Assembly (NCBI GenBank): GCA_030740415.1
Contig: JASLXI010000049.1
Span: 1-6,632, forward strand
DNA length: 6,632 nucleotides
Origin: Dehalococcoidia bacterium
Lineage (GTDB): Bacteria > Chloroflexota > Dehalococcoidia > UBA2985
Reading direction: 5' to 3'
In this document: positions 1 through 6,632 of the stretch, one piece after another
How positions within the stretch are numbered: position 1 is the first letter of the stretch
Layout: the number at the start of each line of letters is the position of its first letter
The notes under the pieces: model-generated
Told to the model about the DNA's origin: nothing
The model's input: the letters and a program-made list of their open reading frames with translations, nothing else
Database searches by the model: none
Translations under genes and position numbers: made by a program

Positions 1-225
1 AGCCTGCCCGCAGCAGTGGAAGGGGTATTCGGTGCCTCGATCGATATCATAGTGTTCGGCCACACTCATCATGCCGTGGTTGAGGAGCATCAAGGAATCC
101 TGCTGGTGAATCCTGGCAGCCCAAGTCTGCCAAAGCAGGTTCGTAGACTTGGGCAAGTAGCCATTCTGGAACTGTTGCCAGGGAAACCGCAGGCTAAGAT
201 AGTAGACCTGTCAGATTTCAGCTAG
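1..225 (+). CDS. YfcE/MJ0936-type metallophosphoesterase, C-terminal part (5' end outside window)
   Basis: This is the last 74 codons of a gene that begins before the window; the frame is open from base 1 and ends at TAG 223-225. The fragment contains a GHTHH motif (bases 58-72) followed by NPGSPSLPK. Together these are the typical C-terminal signature of the small calcineurin-like phosphoesterases of the YfcE/MJ0936 family. In that family the GHTH histidines bind the catalytic metal pair (often Mn), and the NPGS loop lies near the active site. Family members are soluble cytoplasmic proteins of roughly 160-180 residues that hydrolyse phosphodiesters in vitro; the physiological substrate is usually unknown. 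A GTG at base 16 is in frame but cannot be the real start, because the fold needs the N-terminal metal ligands (DxH and GNxD motifs), which lie upstream. The next gene is on the same strand 89 bases further on. Family assignment is firm; substrate cannot be inferred. Confidence 0.88.
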   Translation, partial: SLPAAVEGVFGASIDIIVFGHTHHAVVEEHQGILLVNPGSPSLPKQVRRLGQVAILELLPGKPQAKIVDLSDFS

Positions 226-260
226 CCAATCGTTGATATAACGAATAGACTATACTCGTA

Positions 261-302
261 TATCCATAACCTGGTGAATCATGCCCTGATTGTATTTGGA
301 TA
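261..302. repeat. Nested imperfect dyad upstream of the CoA-transferase
   Basis: Two inverted repeats share one centre region. The outer arms are TATCCA (261-266) and TGGATA (297-302). The inner arms are AATCA (277-281) and TGATT (287-291), separated by a 5-base loop. The outer right arm abuts the Shine-Dalgarno (302-308). It could be an operator or a weak leader hairpin, but the arms are short and chance is a fair explanation. The surrounding 226-314 region is AT-rich and holds promoter-like words (TTGATA 233-238, TATACT 251-256). Their 12-base spacing is too short for a convincing sigma-70 promoter, so none is called. Confidence 0.25.
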
Positions 303-308
303 GGAGGT
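302..308 (+). promoter_or_regulatory. Strong Shine-Dalgarno of the CoA-transferase
   Basis: AGGAGGT lies 6 bases upstream of the ATG at 315, a near-perfect anti-16S match at good spacing. It fixes the start codon of the downstream gene and predicts efficient initiation. Confidence 0.85.
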
Positions 309-314
309 AAGATT

Positions 315-2972
315 ATGGTACTCACCGAGACGAGAGTGGCAACTACCCCAAGGGCATTGGAAGGCATTCGAGTGCTGGACTTCACCTGGGTCCGAGCAGG
401 TCCCTGGTGCAACCGTTGGCTGGGAGCACTGGGAGCTGAGGTGATCAAAGTGGAGTGGCCCCAGAGCCCCAACACTCGAGGTATAGGAGGGCAGCCTGTG
501 CCGGGCTTTGAGCCCACGCTCAACACATCCGGTCATTTCAGCGATAACAACGCCAACAAGCTGAGCATTACCCTCAACACCAGGACGGAACGAGGTTTCG
601 ATCTGGTCAAGCGTTTGGTCTCCGTGTCAGACATTGTAATCGAAAACTTCGCTTCTGGAGTGCTTGAGAAGTGGGGTCTCGGCTATGAGGATATGAAGAA
701 ACTCCGCCCTGATATCATCTACCTATCGATGTCAGGCTTCGGACACACGGGACGCGACAAGGACTATCAGACTATGGGGCCCATCGCTCAGGCCCTGTCT
801 GGCCTGACCTACACGTCAGGGCTGCCAGGCGAGCAGCCCGCAGGCTGGGGCTGGTCCTACATGGACGACACAGGTGGTTATTTTGGGGCTATTTATGCAC
901 TTAGCGCCTTGTACCACCGCAACATGACAGGGCAGGGTCAGCACGTAGACCAGTCCCAGTGGATAACCGGTGTTCCTCTCAACGGAGCCTCGTTCTTGGA
1001 TATGGAGGTCAACGGACGTTCCACCATACGAGATGGCTTTCCAGCGGGCAATCGAGCCCACTGGCCGGGCACGCCTCTGGTGAACAACTACCGGGAACGA
1101 ACGGTGGCTCCTCACAATGCCTACCGGACCAGCCCAGGAGGGTACAACGACTGGTGCACCATCGTCTGTTTCTCCGACGATGAGTGGCGGAGGCTGGTGG
1201 GAGTCATGGGCTCACCCAGTTGGGCTAACGACGGGAAGTTTGAGACCCTCGCGGGTCGTCTGGAGCATCAGAAAGAGCTTGACCAGGGAATAGAGGCGTG
1301 GACCAAGACCCTGGGCAAGTACGAGATAATGGGGGTGTGCCAGGCGGCTGGAGTGCGTTCGATGCCTGTCCAGAGTAACCAGGACCGGGTTGAGAATGAT
1401 CCCCAACTGCGAGAGAGAAAGATGTTTATTGATATGGAGCATCCCGTCTTGGGCACTTGGCCGTTGCAAAATGCTCCGTTCACGATGTCGGAGACACCTC
1501 CTTTCAACCACTTGACAGGACCCCTGGTATCCCAGCATAACAAAGAGGTCTTCCGAGGGTTGTTGGGCATTAGCCACGAGGAGTTTGTCGATGGCTTCGA
1601 GGATGGGACATTCTGGCCCAAAGACCTTGACAGGACTCCTTATCCGTACATACAAGAGATGATCGATGATGTATCTCCTGTAGAGTGGAAAGGTCTAAGG
1701 TCGGGTCCGAATCCCGCTCCTGTGCCGGTTATAACACCTGGTGGTGGAGCTTTGGATGGTCTGAGGGTGCTAGAGCTATCTGACGAGAAAGGGCAGTGGG
1801 CCGGGAAGCTCATGGCTGATATGGGGGCGGACGTCATCAAGATAGAACCGCCCGGTGGTGAGGCGGCGAGAACAATTGGGCCCTTCTACCAGGACGTGCC
1901 TAATAGAGAGCGTAGCCTGTACTTCTGGCACTACAATACTTCCAAGCGTGGGGTTACCCTGGACTTGGAGACAGAGGATGGGCGTCGGCTATTCAAGCAG
2001 ATGGTGGAGAAGACGGACGTGGTTCTTGAGACCTTCAAGCCTGGGTACATGGCCTCTCTTGGTCTGGGGTATGAAGACCTTAAGAAAGACAACCCCAGAC
2101 TGATTATGTGCTCACTAACTCCCTTTGGCCAAACGGGGCCTTGGAGGGACTATCTGTCCAGCGATCTGCTGCATCTAGCTGCAGGCGGTCAGATGGGGTG
2201 CTGCGGCTATTCTGAGGAGGATTTGCCAGATGCACCGCCCATCGCTCCCGGAGGAGGACAGGCATGGCACACTGGAAGCCACTTCGCATGCATTGCCATA
2301 GAAGCGGCATTACTGTACAGGTCAGTAACCGACACAGGGCAGTACATAGATGTATCCGTTCATGAGTCATGCGCTCTGACCACCGAAATGCATGTGAACA
2401 CTTGGATTTACTCAGGAGCCGTGGTCCAGCGCCAGACAGGCCGTCATGCTGCAGCAGTCCCCAATCAAAAGGCACAGCACATGTGTGGGGACGGCAAGTA
2501 CGTTAACGTGGGGGCTCAGATTGTGACCAGAATAACTGGGGAGCAGCTGAAGGTGCTACGAGGGTGGTACGAGGAACTCGGACTGCCTGTCGACCTCATC
2601 GATGAGAAGGAGCGAGACCCGGAAGTTATCACTGATAACGAGTTGTTCATGATGTTGCTCGGTAGCGGTACACGGGACCAAATCTACCACGGTGGGCAGA
2701 AGCGCGGCTTCAACATGGGAGCCGTCCGCGCTCCTGACGAGGTGATGGAGGATCCACACCTGGACGACCGTGGTTTCTGGACACCGGTGGAGCATCCTGA
2801 GGTTGGTAAGACCTTCCGGTACCCTGGGCCCGCTGGTATATTTAACGGCTCGCCCTGGAGGATCTCGCGGCGTGCACCCCTTATCGGAGAGCACAACGAG
2901 GAAGTCTTATGTGGAGAATTGGGCTTGTCTCGGGCGGAACTGGCTGTCTTGGCCGAGGGAGGTGTGATCTAG
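315..2972 (+). CDS. Double-domain class III CoA-transferase (CaiB/BaiF family)
   Basis: An 885-residue protein made of two tandem CaiB/BaiF (Pfam CoA_transf_3) units. The family's usual length is about 400 residues, so this is a full fusion. Unit 1 covers roughly residues 15-430 and opens LEGIRVLDFTWVRAGPW; unit 2 covers about 480-885 and opens ALDGLRVLELSDEKGQWAG. Both have the expected order: Rossmann-like start (GAEVIKVE; GADVIKIE), ENF/ETFKPG segment, GLGYEDxKK, SxSGFGxTG or SLTPFGQTG, then the helix ending TGQGQHVD or TDTGQYID. Class III enzymes move CoA between carboxylic acids through an aspartyl-CoA thioester. By alignment the catalytic Asp of unit 1 is Asp184 (YMDDTGG). The aligned residue in unit 2 is Trp651 (QAWHTGS), so unit 2 probably does not catalyse and may be structural or shape the active site. 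A strong Shine-Dalgarno supports the ATG. There is no signal peptide, so it is cytoplasmic. Donor and acceptor acids cannot be told from sequence or neighbours. Confidence 0.93.
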   Translation: MVLTETRVATTPRALEGIRVLDFTWVRAGPWCNRWLGALGAEVIKVEWPQSPNTRGIGGQPVPGFEPTLNTSGHFSDNNANKLSITLNTRTERGFDLVKRLVSVSDIVIENFASGVLEKWGLGYEDMKKLRPDIIYLSMSGFGHTGRDKDYQTMGPIAQALSGLTYTSGLPGEQPAGWGWSYMDDTGGYFGAIYALSALYHRNMTGQGQHVDQSQWITGVPLNGASFLDMEVNGRSTIRDGFPAGNRAHWPGTPLVNNYRERTVAPHNAYRTSPGGYNDWCTIVCFSDDEWRRLVGVMGSPSWANDGKFETLAGRLEHQKELDQGIEAWTKTLGKYEIMGVCQAAGVRSMPVQSNQDRVENDPQLRERKMFIDMEHPVLGTWPLQNAPFTMSETPPFNHLTGPLVSQHNKEVFRGLLGISHEEFVDGFEDGTFWPKDLDRTPYPYIQEMIDDVSPVEWKGLRSGPNPAPVPVITPGGGALDGLRVLELSDEKGQWAGKLMADMGADVIKIEPPGGEAARTIGPFYQDVPNRERSLYFWHYNTSKRGVTLDLETEDGRRLFKQMVEKTDVVLETFKPGYMASLGLGYEDLKKDNPRLIMCSLTPFGQTGPWRDYLSSDLLHLAAGGQMGCCGYSEEDLPDAPPIAPGGGQAWHTGSHFACIAIEAALLYRSVTDTGQYIDVSVHESCALTTEMHVNTWIYSGAVVQRQTGRHAAAVPNQKAQHMCGDGKYVNVGAQIVTRITGEQLKVLRGWYEELGLPVDLIDEKERDPEVITDNELFMMLLGSGTRDQIYHGGQKRGFNMGAVRAPDEVMEDPHLDDRGFWTPVEHPEVGKTFRYPGPAGIFNGSPWRISRRAPLIGEHNEEVLCGELGLSRAELAVLAEGGVI

Positions 2973-2980
2973 CATCGTGC

Positions 2981-3013
2981 ACCCACATAGAGGCATCCTT
3001 CTGCTCTGTGGGT
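2981..3013. repeat. Hairpin just after the CoA-transferase stop
   Basis: ACCCACA (2981-2987) pairs with TGTGGGT (3007-3013). A TA bulge is followed by GAG pairing with CTC (3004-3006), and the loop is about 11 bases. It starts 8 bases after the stop codon. No T-run follows, so it is not a canonical terminator. It could stabilise the mRNA 3' end. Confidence 0.4.
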
Positions 3014-3036
3014 AGGTTCCCAATGCAGGGTGTTAC

Positions 3037-3112
3037 TGGTGGAGATAATGGGCTCGAACCACTGGCCTCTTGCGTGTAAAGTAGGGGCACTAGTCCACGC
3101 GAGCTAGTGCCC
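3037..3112 (-). pseudogene. Decayed tRNA-Val(TAC)-like sequence
   Basis: Read on the minus strand, the 3' half is clearly tRNA-like. There is an anticodon-type loop TTTACAC (3080-3074) with would-be anticodon TAC (3078-3076), followed by GCAAG and AGGCC. A T-arm AGTGG-TTCGAGC-CCATT comes next, then ATCTCC, discriminator A and an encoded CCA (3039-3037). The 5' half is not a working tRNA. The bases opposite GCAAG read CCTAC and do not pair, and no acceptor 5' strand matches ATCTCC. The 3' acceptor strand also appears one base short. The D-arm word TAGCTC (3106-3101) does occur at about the right distance (28 bases before the anticodon, usual about 26), and the whole span is 76 nt. I read this as a degenerate tRNA-Val gene in tandem with the tRNA-Met upstream of it on the minus strand. 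A 3'-half copy left by integration at a tRNA gene is the main alternative. The 5' half overlaps the terminator hairpin. Confidence 0.5.
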
Positions 3113-3120
3113 TTTGCTTT
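3085..3120 (+). terminator. Intrinsic terminator for the plus-strand unit
   Basis: GGGCACTAG (3085-3093) pairs perfectly with CTAGTGCCC (3104-3112) around a 10-base loop. TTTGCTTT (3113-3120) follows. This is the shape of a Rho-independent terminator 113 bases after the CoA-transferase stop, and it would stop transcription before it runs antisense into tRNA-Met and pheT. On the minus strand the stem is followed only by CTACTTTAC, so it is at best a weak terminator in that direction. Confidence 0.65.
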
Positions 3121-3133
3121 GGGGGTCTGAATG

Positions 3134-3205
3134 TGGCAACGGCGGGATTCGAACCTGCGACCTAGCGCTTATGAAGCGCCCGCTCTGCCGCTGAGCTACG
3201 TTGCC
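3134..3205 (-). tRNA. tRNA-Met (anticodon CAT), elongator type
   Basis: A complete cloverleaf of 72 nt on the minus strand. The acceptor GGCAACG/CGTTGCC pairs over 7 of 7, and the D-arm GCTC/GAGC has a 7-base loop. The anticodon arm is GGCGC-TTCATAA-GCGCT, with G27-U43 as the only wobble. The T-arm is GCAGG-TTCGAAT-CCCGC, with one A51-C63 mismatch; the discriminator is A. It is not the initiator, because position 1-72 is a normal G-C pair and the anticodon stem lacks the three G-C pairs next to the loop. A CAT anticodon can also be tRNA-Ile2 (lysidine-modified); the TTCATAA loop fits elongator Met better, but this cannot be settled by eye. CCA is not encoded (CAT follows the discriminator), so CCA must be added by the nucleotidyltransferase. 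It lies 91 bases after pheT and has its own promoter. Confidence 0.9.
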
Positions 3206-3219
3206 ATCTGAAACTACGG

Positions 3220-3240
3220 GGCAAGCTGATTTCTCAGCCC
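3220..3240 (-). other. Leader hairpin of the tRNA-Met transcript
   Basis: Just after the predicted transcription start (about 3240, minus strand) the RNA would fold GCUGA-GAAA-UCAGC, a 5-bp stem closed by a GNRA-type tetraloop. Flanking GG and CC could add pairs. It sits between the promoter and the tRNA 5' end and is presumably removed by RNase P. Confidence 0.4.
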
Positions 3241-3246
3241 GCAGCT

Positions 3247-3274
3247 ATTATAGTTTATCAGCCTGGCGTGTAAA
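3247..3274 (-). promoter_or_regulatory. Sigma-70-type promoter of tRNA-Met
   Basis: On the minus strand a -35 box TTTACA (3274-3269; 5 of 6 to TTGACA) and a perfect -10 box TATAAT (3252-3247) are separated by 16 bases. Predicted transcription start is near 3240, giving a leader of about 35 nt before the mature tRNA. The -35 lies about 22 bases after the pheT stop, so tRNA-Met can be made independently of the pheS-pheT operon. Confidence 0.75.
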
Positions 3275-3296
3275 TTTGAAGTGCTGCTAGTTCCTA

Positions 3297-5699
3297 CTAG
3301 CCCCTCAGGGATGCGCCCACTTCTTGCTCCAACGCAGTGAGTATCCCCTTTAGTGCCTGGCTCACCTCCTCGCCGACGAGGGTGCGGTCAGGCAGCTGGA
3401 ATAGGACTCGATATGCCAGAGAACGAGTCCCGAAGGGTATGCCGCTCCCTTCGTACACATCGAAAAGCGTAGCGTGGGCTACCAGGGGCTCCTTCTCTAT
3501 AATTCCCTGCACTTTAGCGGCAGGCACGCTCGGGTTCAATACGACGGCCAGGTCACGGTAGGCACCCGGATAGCGTGGAATCTGGTGGTGTTGGGAAGTC
3601 TCCAATGGCACGGCCTGCAACAGGGCTGTTAGATCCAGCTCGAAGAGGGCAACCGGTGCGGTACCTATCTCGAACCGTTTCAGGGCCTCGGTATGGACCT
3701 CTCCCAACACTCCCAGAGCAGAGTTGCCGATAACTATCTCAGCACATCGCCCTGGCAGGAACAGAGGGTCTTCTCTAGGTTTGAAGCTTGATCGGAGTTG
3801 AAGTTGGACGAAACAGCTTTCCAGGATGCCCTTGGCATCGAAGAAGTCCAGGGCTTCCTCGCCCTCAAGCCAACTTTCCGACCATCGAGGACCTGCCAAC
3901 ACACCCACCAGAGTCTCCCGCTCCAGGGGTAAATCCGCGGGCCTGGGTATGTACACCCGTCCCACCTCGAACAGCTTGATGCCCTCTCGGACGTTATACT
4001 GATTGACCGCCAGGGTGGAGAGGATGCTACTGCGCAATGAGGTTCGCAGGTACTCCTGTTCCTCGCTCATCGGGTTGGTCAGCTTCAGAGGTTGCACATA
4101 GTCGTTCATTGCCCGAGTCTTTTCCAAGGCCGCCAGGCTAGTGAGCGAGTAGGAAATTACCTCTTGCATACCGCAGCCTACCATCATGTCCTTCACTCGC
4201 TCTCGCAGGTTCCTATCGGGCTGAGGTCGGTAAGTAGGAATGGGCGTGGAGAGAGAGGTGGTGGGCAGGTTGTCGTAGCCGATGGTGCGGGCCACCTCCT
4301 CTATCAGATCGTCCTCCTGGCTGATATCGCTGCGCCAGTATGGCACCGTGACTGCAAGGGTCGAATCGTTCTGCTTGATGGTGGAGAACGCCAGGGATGT
4401 TAGAATCTCGTCTACCCGTTTCAGCGGAACCTCGATGCCCAGCACCTTCTTCAGCCTGGAGAGGGTAAAGCTGATCGTCGGCCTCTCCCTGGGCTGGGGA
4501 TAGGCGTCCACAATACCCTTGCACGCCTTCCCACCAGCAAGTTGGAGAATTAGCTGGGTGGCTCGTCTCAAAGCGACGGCCGCCAGCTCTGGCTGGAGTC
4601 CCTTGTCAAAACGAGAGGAGGATTCGCTCCGGAGACGCATGGCCTGGGAGGTGCGACGAGTGTTGATCGCGTCGAAGTTGGCCGATTCCAGGAGCACCGT
4701 GGTTGTGTTCTCGGTCATCTCAGTGTTGAGTCCACCCATGACACCAGCCAGTCCCACTGAGCGCTCCGCATCGGCGATGACTAGCATGGGAGGCTTAAGC
4801 TGGCGCTGGACCTCGTCCAGGGTCACAAGAATCTCTTGGTCCTGGGCGGGTCGTACGATGACCTTACCGTCCCGCAATGTGGTGTAGTCGAACGCGTGAA
4901 GGGGCTGGCCGTACTCCAGCATCACGTAGTTGGTCACGTCCACCACGTTGCTAATTGGCCGTTGTCCTGCCTTTAGCAGTCTCTCCTGCATCCACCGCGG
5001 CGATGGCCCCATCTCGATTTCCTGGACAATACTGGCAGTGTACCGCGGGCATAGTATGGGGTCGGCTATCTCCACACTCACCAGTCCCTCAATGGAATCT
5101 CCCTCTTCTGTGTAAGAGAGGTCTGGCTCCTTAACGATATTGCCAGTGAGGGCCGCAACCTCCCTGGCAATACCCAGCACAGAGAGGCAGTCGGGACGGT
5201 TTGGGGTCACCTCCACATCGAAGACCACGTCTCCCATGTATTCTGCCAAAGACTTGCCCACGGGCGCGTCCTCAGGCAGTTCCACGATGCCCGAGTGGTC
5301 GTCGCCCAGGCCAAGCTCTCGCTCGGAGCAGACCATGCCCGCCGACTCAACACCCCTGATGATGGCAGCCTGTAAGGTCTCCATCTCGCCCGTACGGGCG
5401 TCTACGAGGCTGGCTCCGACCCTGGCGAAAGGCACCCGCTGTCCCGCGGCCACGTTGGGCGCGCCACAGACTACAGTTATTTCTTCCTGTCCAAGGCTGA
5501 CGGTTGCCAGTCTCAGTCGGTCGGCATTGGGATGGGGATTAACGCTTACGATATAACCGACGTAGACGTTGTCCCACGTCCCACCTATGACATCTATCTC
5601 ACCAACCTCGTTGCCGGCCATGGTCAGTTGGTGGGCCAGTTCATGGGGGGGCAGGTCTATGTCTACGTACTCTCTAAGCCAGGATAAAGGGATTTTCAT
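3297..5699 (-). CDS. pheT: Phenylalanyl-tRNA synthetase beta chain
   Basis: The 800-residue product has the full bacterial PheT architecture (E. coli is about 795). The N-terminus MKIPLSWLREYVDIDL is typical and fixes the ATG at 5699. Residues about 40-150 form the EMAP/OB-type tRNA-binding domain (VNPHPNADRLRLATV). Residues about 215-390 are the B3/B4 editing domain, which hydrolyses Tyr-tRNA(Phe) (GQPLHAFD, GVMGG, SSRFDKG). Residues about 405-475 are the B5 domain, ending RTIGYDNLP. About 490-690 is the catalytic-like core, and about 705-800 the FDX-ACB anticodon-binding domain (YPGAYRDLAVVL). With PheS it forms the cytoplasmic (alpha-beta)2 enzyme that charges tRNA-Phe. No strong Shine-Dalgarno is visible, and the start lies 6 bases after the stop of the preceding small ORF. 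Both suggest translational coupling to the genes upstream. Confidence 0.97.
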   Translation of the reverse strand: MKIPLSWLREYVDIDLPPHELAHQLTMAGNEVGEIDVIGGTWDNVYVGYIVSVNPHPNADRLRLATVSLGQEEITVVCGAPNVAAGQRVPFARVGASLVDARTGEMETLQAAIIRGVESAGMVCSERELGLGDDHSGIVELPEDAPVGKSLAEYMGDVVFDVEVTPNRPDCLSVLGIAREVAALTGNIVKEPDLSYTEEGDSIEGLVSVEIADPILCPRYTASIVQEIEMGPSPRWMQERLLKAGQRPISNVVDVTNYVMLEYGQPLHAFDYTTLRDGKVIVRPAQDQEILVTLDEVQRQLKPPMLVIADAERSVGLAGVMGGLNTEMTENTTTVLLESANFDAINTRRTSQAMRLRSESSSRFDKGLQPELAAVALRRATQLILQLAGGKACKGIVDAYPQPRERPTISFTLSRLKKVLGIEVPLKRVDEILTSLAFSTIKQNDSTLAVTVPYWRSDISQEDDLIEEVARTIGYDNLPTTSLSTPIPTYRPQPDRNLRERVKDMMVGCGMQEVISYSLTSLAALEKTRAMNDYVQPLKLTNPMSEEQEYLRTSLRSSILSTLAVNQYNVREGIKLFEVGRVYIPRPADLPLERETLVGVLAGPRWSESWLEGEEALDFFDAKGILESCFVQLQLRSSFKPREDPLFLPGRCAEIVIGNSALGVLGEVHTEALKRFEIGTAPVALFELDLTALLQAVPLETSQHHQIPRYPGAYRDLAVVLNPSVPAAKVQGIIEKEPLVAHATLFDVYEGSGIPFGTRSLAYRVLFQLPDRTLVGEEVSQALKGILTALEQEVGASLRG

Positions 5700-5705
5700 A
5701 TGTTT

Positions 5706-6076
5706 CTAATCAATCTGCTCTAGGATAGCCACAATGATAGACAATGGCACTGATGTGACTAGCGAAAGTAACCCAATGCCCTTGAGTTGGGCCGTTAGCC
5801 TGAGGCCGTTGTCATGGATTGGATAATCAATTTGGCGCTTCTGCCACAACGGTAAAAGTCTCCAACGCATTAAGATACTGCCTTTCAGAGTAGAAGGAAG
5901 TATCTGGAGCAATAAAGCAACCCGCGTAGAAAATCTAAGCGTGTCGTGTATCGCGAATTGATTTTCTAGTTTGCCCCGCTTCACTTGTACTCCACTCTTC
6001 ACCCAATATTCTTCACATAGATTCACTCGAGCTTCTGACGTAATGTAAAGAGCAGCTATAAGTAAGATCAGAGTCA

Positions 6077-6077
<1 letters not shown>
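5706..6077 (-). CDS. Small unrecognised membrane-protein ORF between pheS and pheT
   Basis: A 123-codon ORF of no family I recognise. ATG 6077-6075 overlaps the pheS stop as TGATG, and its TAG ends 6 bases before the pheT ATG, so it fits tightly into the operon. An in-frame TTG at 6080 is a less likely start. Residues 2-12 (TLILLIAALYI) are a short hydrophobic start, and 101-119 (starting IGLLSLVTSVPLS) a likely membrane helix followed by a short EQID tail. Between them is a basic region with a lone Cys21. The middle carries a possible internal duplication: QVKRGKLENQFAIHDTLR (31-48) resembles QKRQIDYPIHDNGLR (79-93). GC is about 44% by hand count, against about 58-62% in the flanking synthetase genes, suggesting foreign origin or weak selection. 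It could be a small membrane protein carried by the operon or, less likely, non-coding DNA that happens to be open. Function unknown. Confidence 0.6.

Positions 6078-6632
<555 letters not shown>

Noticed and set aside
16..225. A complete small gene starting at GTG 16
   Set aside because: The frame is open to base 1, and the phosphoesterase fold requires upstream metal-binding motifs. It is a truncated gene cut by the window edge.
233..256. TTGATA and TATACT as a sigma-70 promoter for the CoA-transferase
   Set aside because: The spacer is only 12 bases. Other pairings give poor -35 or -10 boxes, so no promoter is called, although the region is AT-rich and the gene may well start here.
1212..1655. 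Long minus-strand ORF (147 codons) inside the CoA-transferase, plus several other antisense ORFs there
   Set aside because: Their products are Pro/Ser/Arg-rich with no recognisable motif, they have no Shine-Dalgarno, and they lie opposite a gene with clear family conservation along its full length.
3037..3085. A tmRNA (ssrA) 3' end, because the minus strand ends in CTCCACCA after a TTCGA T-loop
   Set aside because: A tmRNA gene of about 350 nt would have to run through tRNA-Met and into pheT. The segment also has an anticodon-like loop and GCAAG stem half typical of a tRNA, and no tag-peptide frame is present.
5140..5556. Plus-strand ORF of 138 codons opposite pheT, and similar ones at 4519-4887 and 4092-4403
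   Set aside because: They are Ser/Thr/Arg-rich antisense shadows of conserved PheT domains, with no motif or initiation signal.

Overview
The window looks like ordinary bacterial chromosome. GC is moderate, hand-counted at about 58-62% in sampled lines of pheT and pheS. Nothing resembles a transposase, integrase, phage gene or CRISPR array. The protein sequences suggest an environmental bacterium, possibly Chloroflexota (Dehalococcoidia/SAR202-like). That guess rests on the general look of the Phe-tRNA synthetase and CoA-transferase proteins, not on any search.

Layout. Plus strand: the end of a YfcE-type metallophosphoesterase (1-225), then a strong Shine-Dalgarno and a long double-domain class III (CaiB/BaiF) CoA-transferase (315-2972). 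A non-coding stretch (2973-3133) follows. It holds two hairpins, the second with the form of an intrinsic terminator for the plus strand, plus a decayed tRNA-Val-like sequence on the minus strand. Minus strand, reading from high to low coordinates: the end of pheS (6632-6077), a small AT-richer membrane-protein ORF (6077-5706), pheT (5699-3297), and a tRNA-Met(CAT) gene (3205-3134) with its own sigma-70-like promoter. The two transcription units converge in the region 2973-3133.

How the genes work together. PheS and PheT are the alpha and beta chains of the (alpha-beta)2 phenylalanyl-tRNA synthetase. They are normally adjacent; here an unrecognised 123-codon ORF lies between them. Its start codon overlaps the pheS stop (TGATG) and its stop lies 6 nt before the pheT start, so it appears built into the operon and translationally coupled. 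This is the most unusual coding feature in the window. The CoA-transferase is probably a metabolic enzyme that exchanges CoA between organic acids. Its first half keeps the predicted catalytic Asp, while the second half has Trp at the aligned position, so only one half is likely to be catalytic.

No clear new defence, mobile or biosynthetic system is visible. The observations most worth following are the pheS-orf-pheT insertion, the asymmetric fused CoA-transferase and the tRNA-Val remnant next to tRNA-Met.
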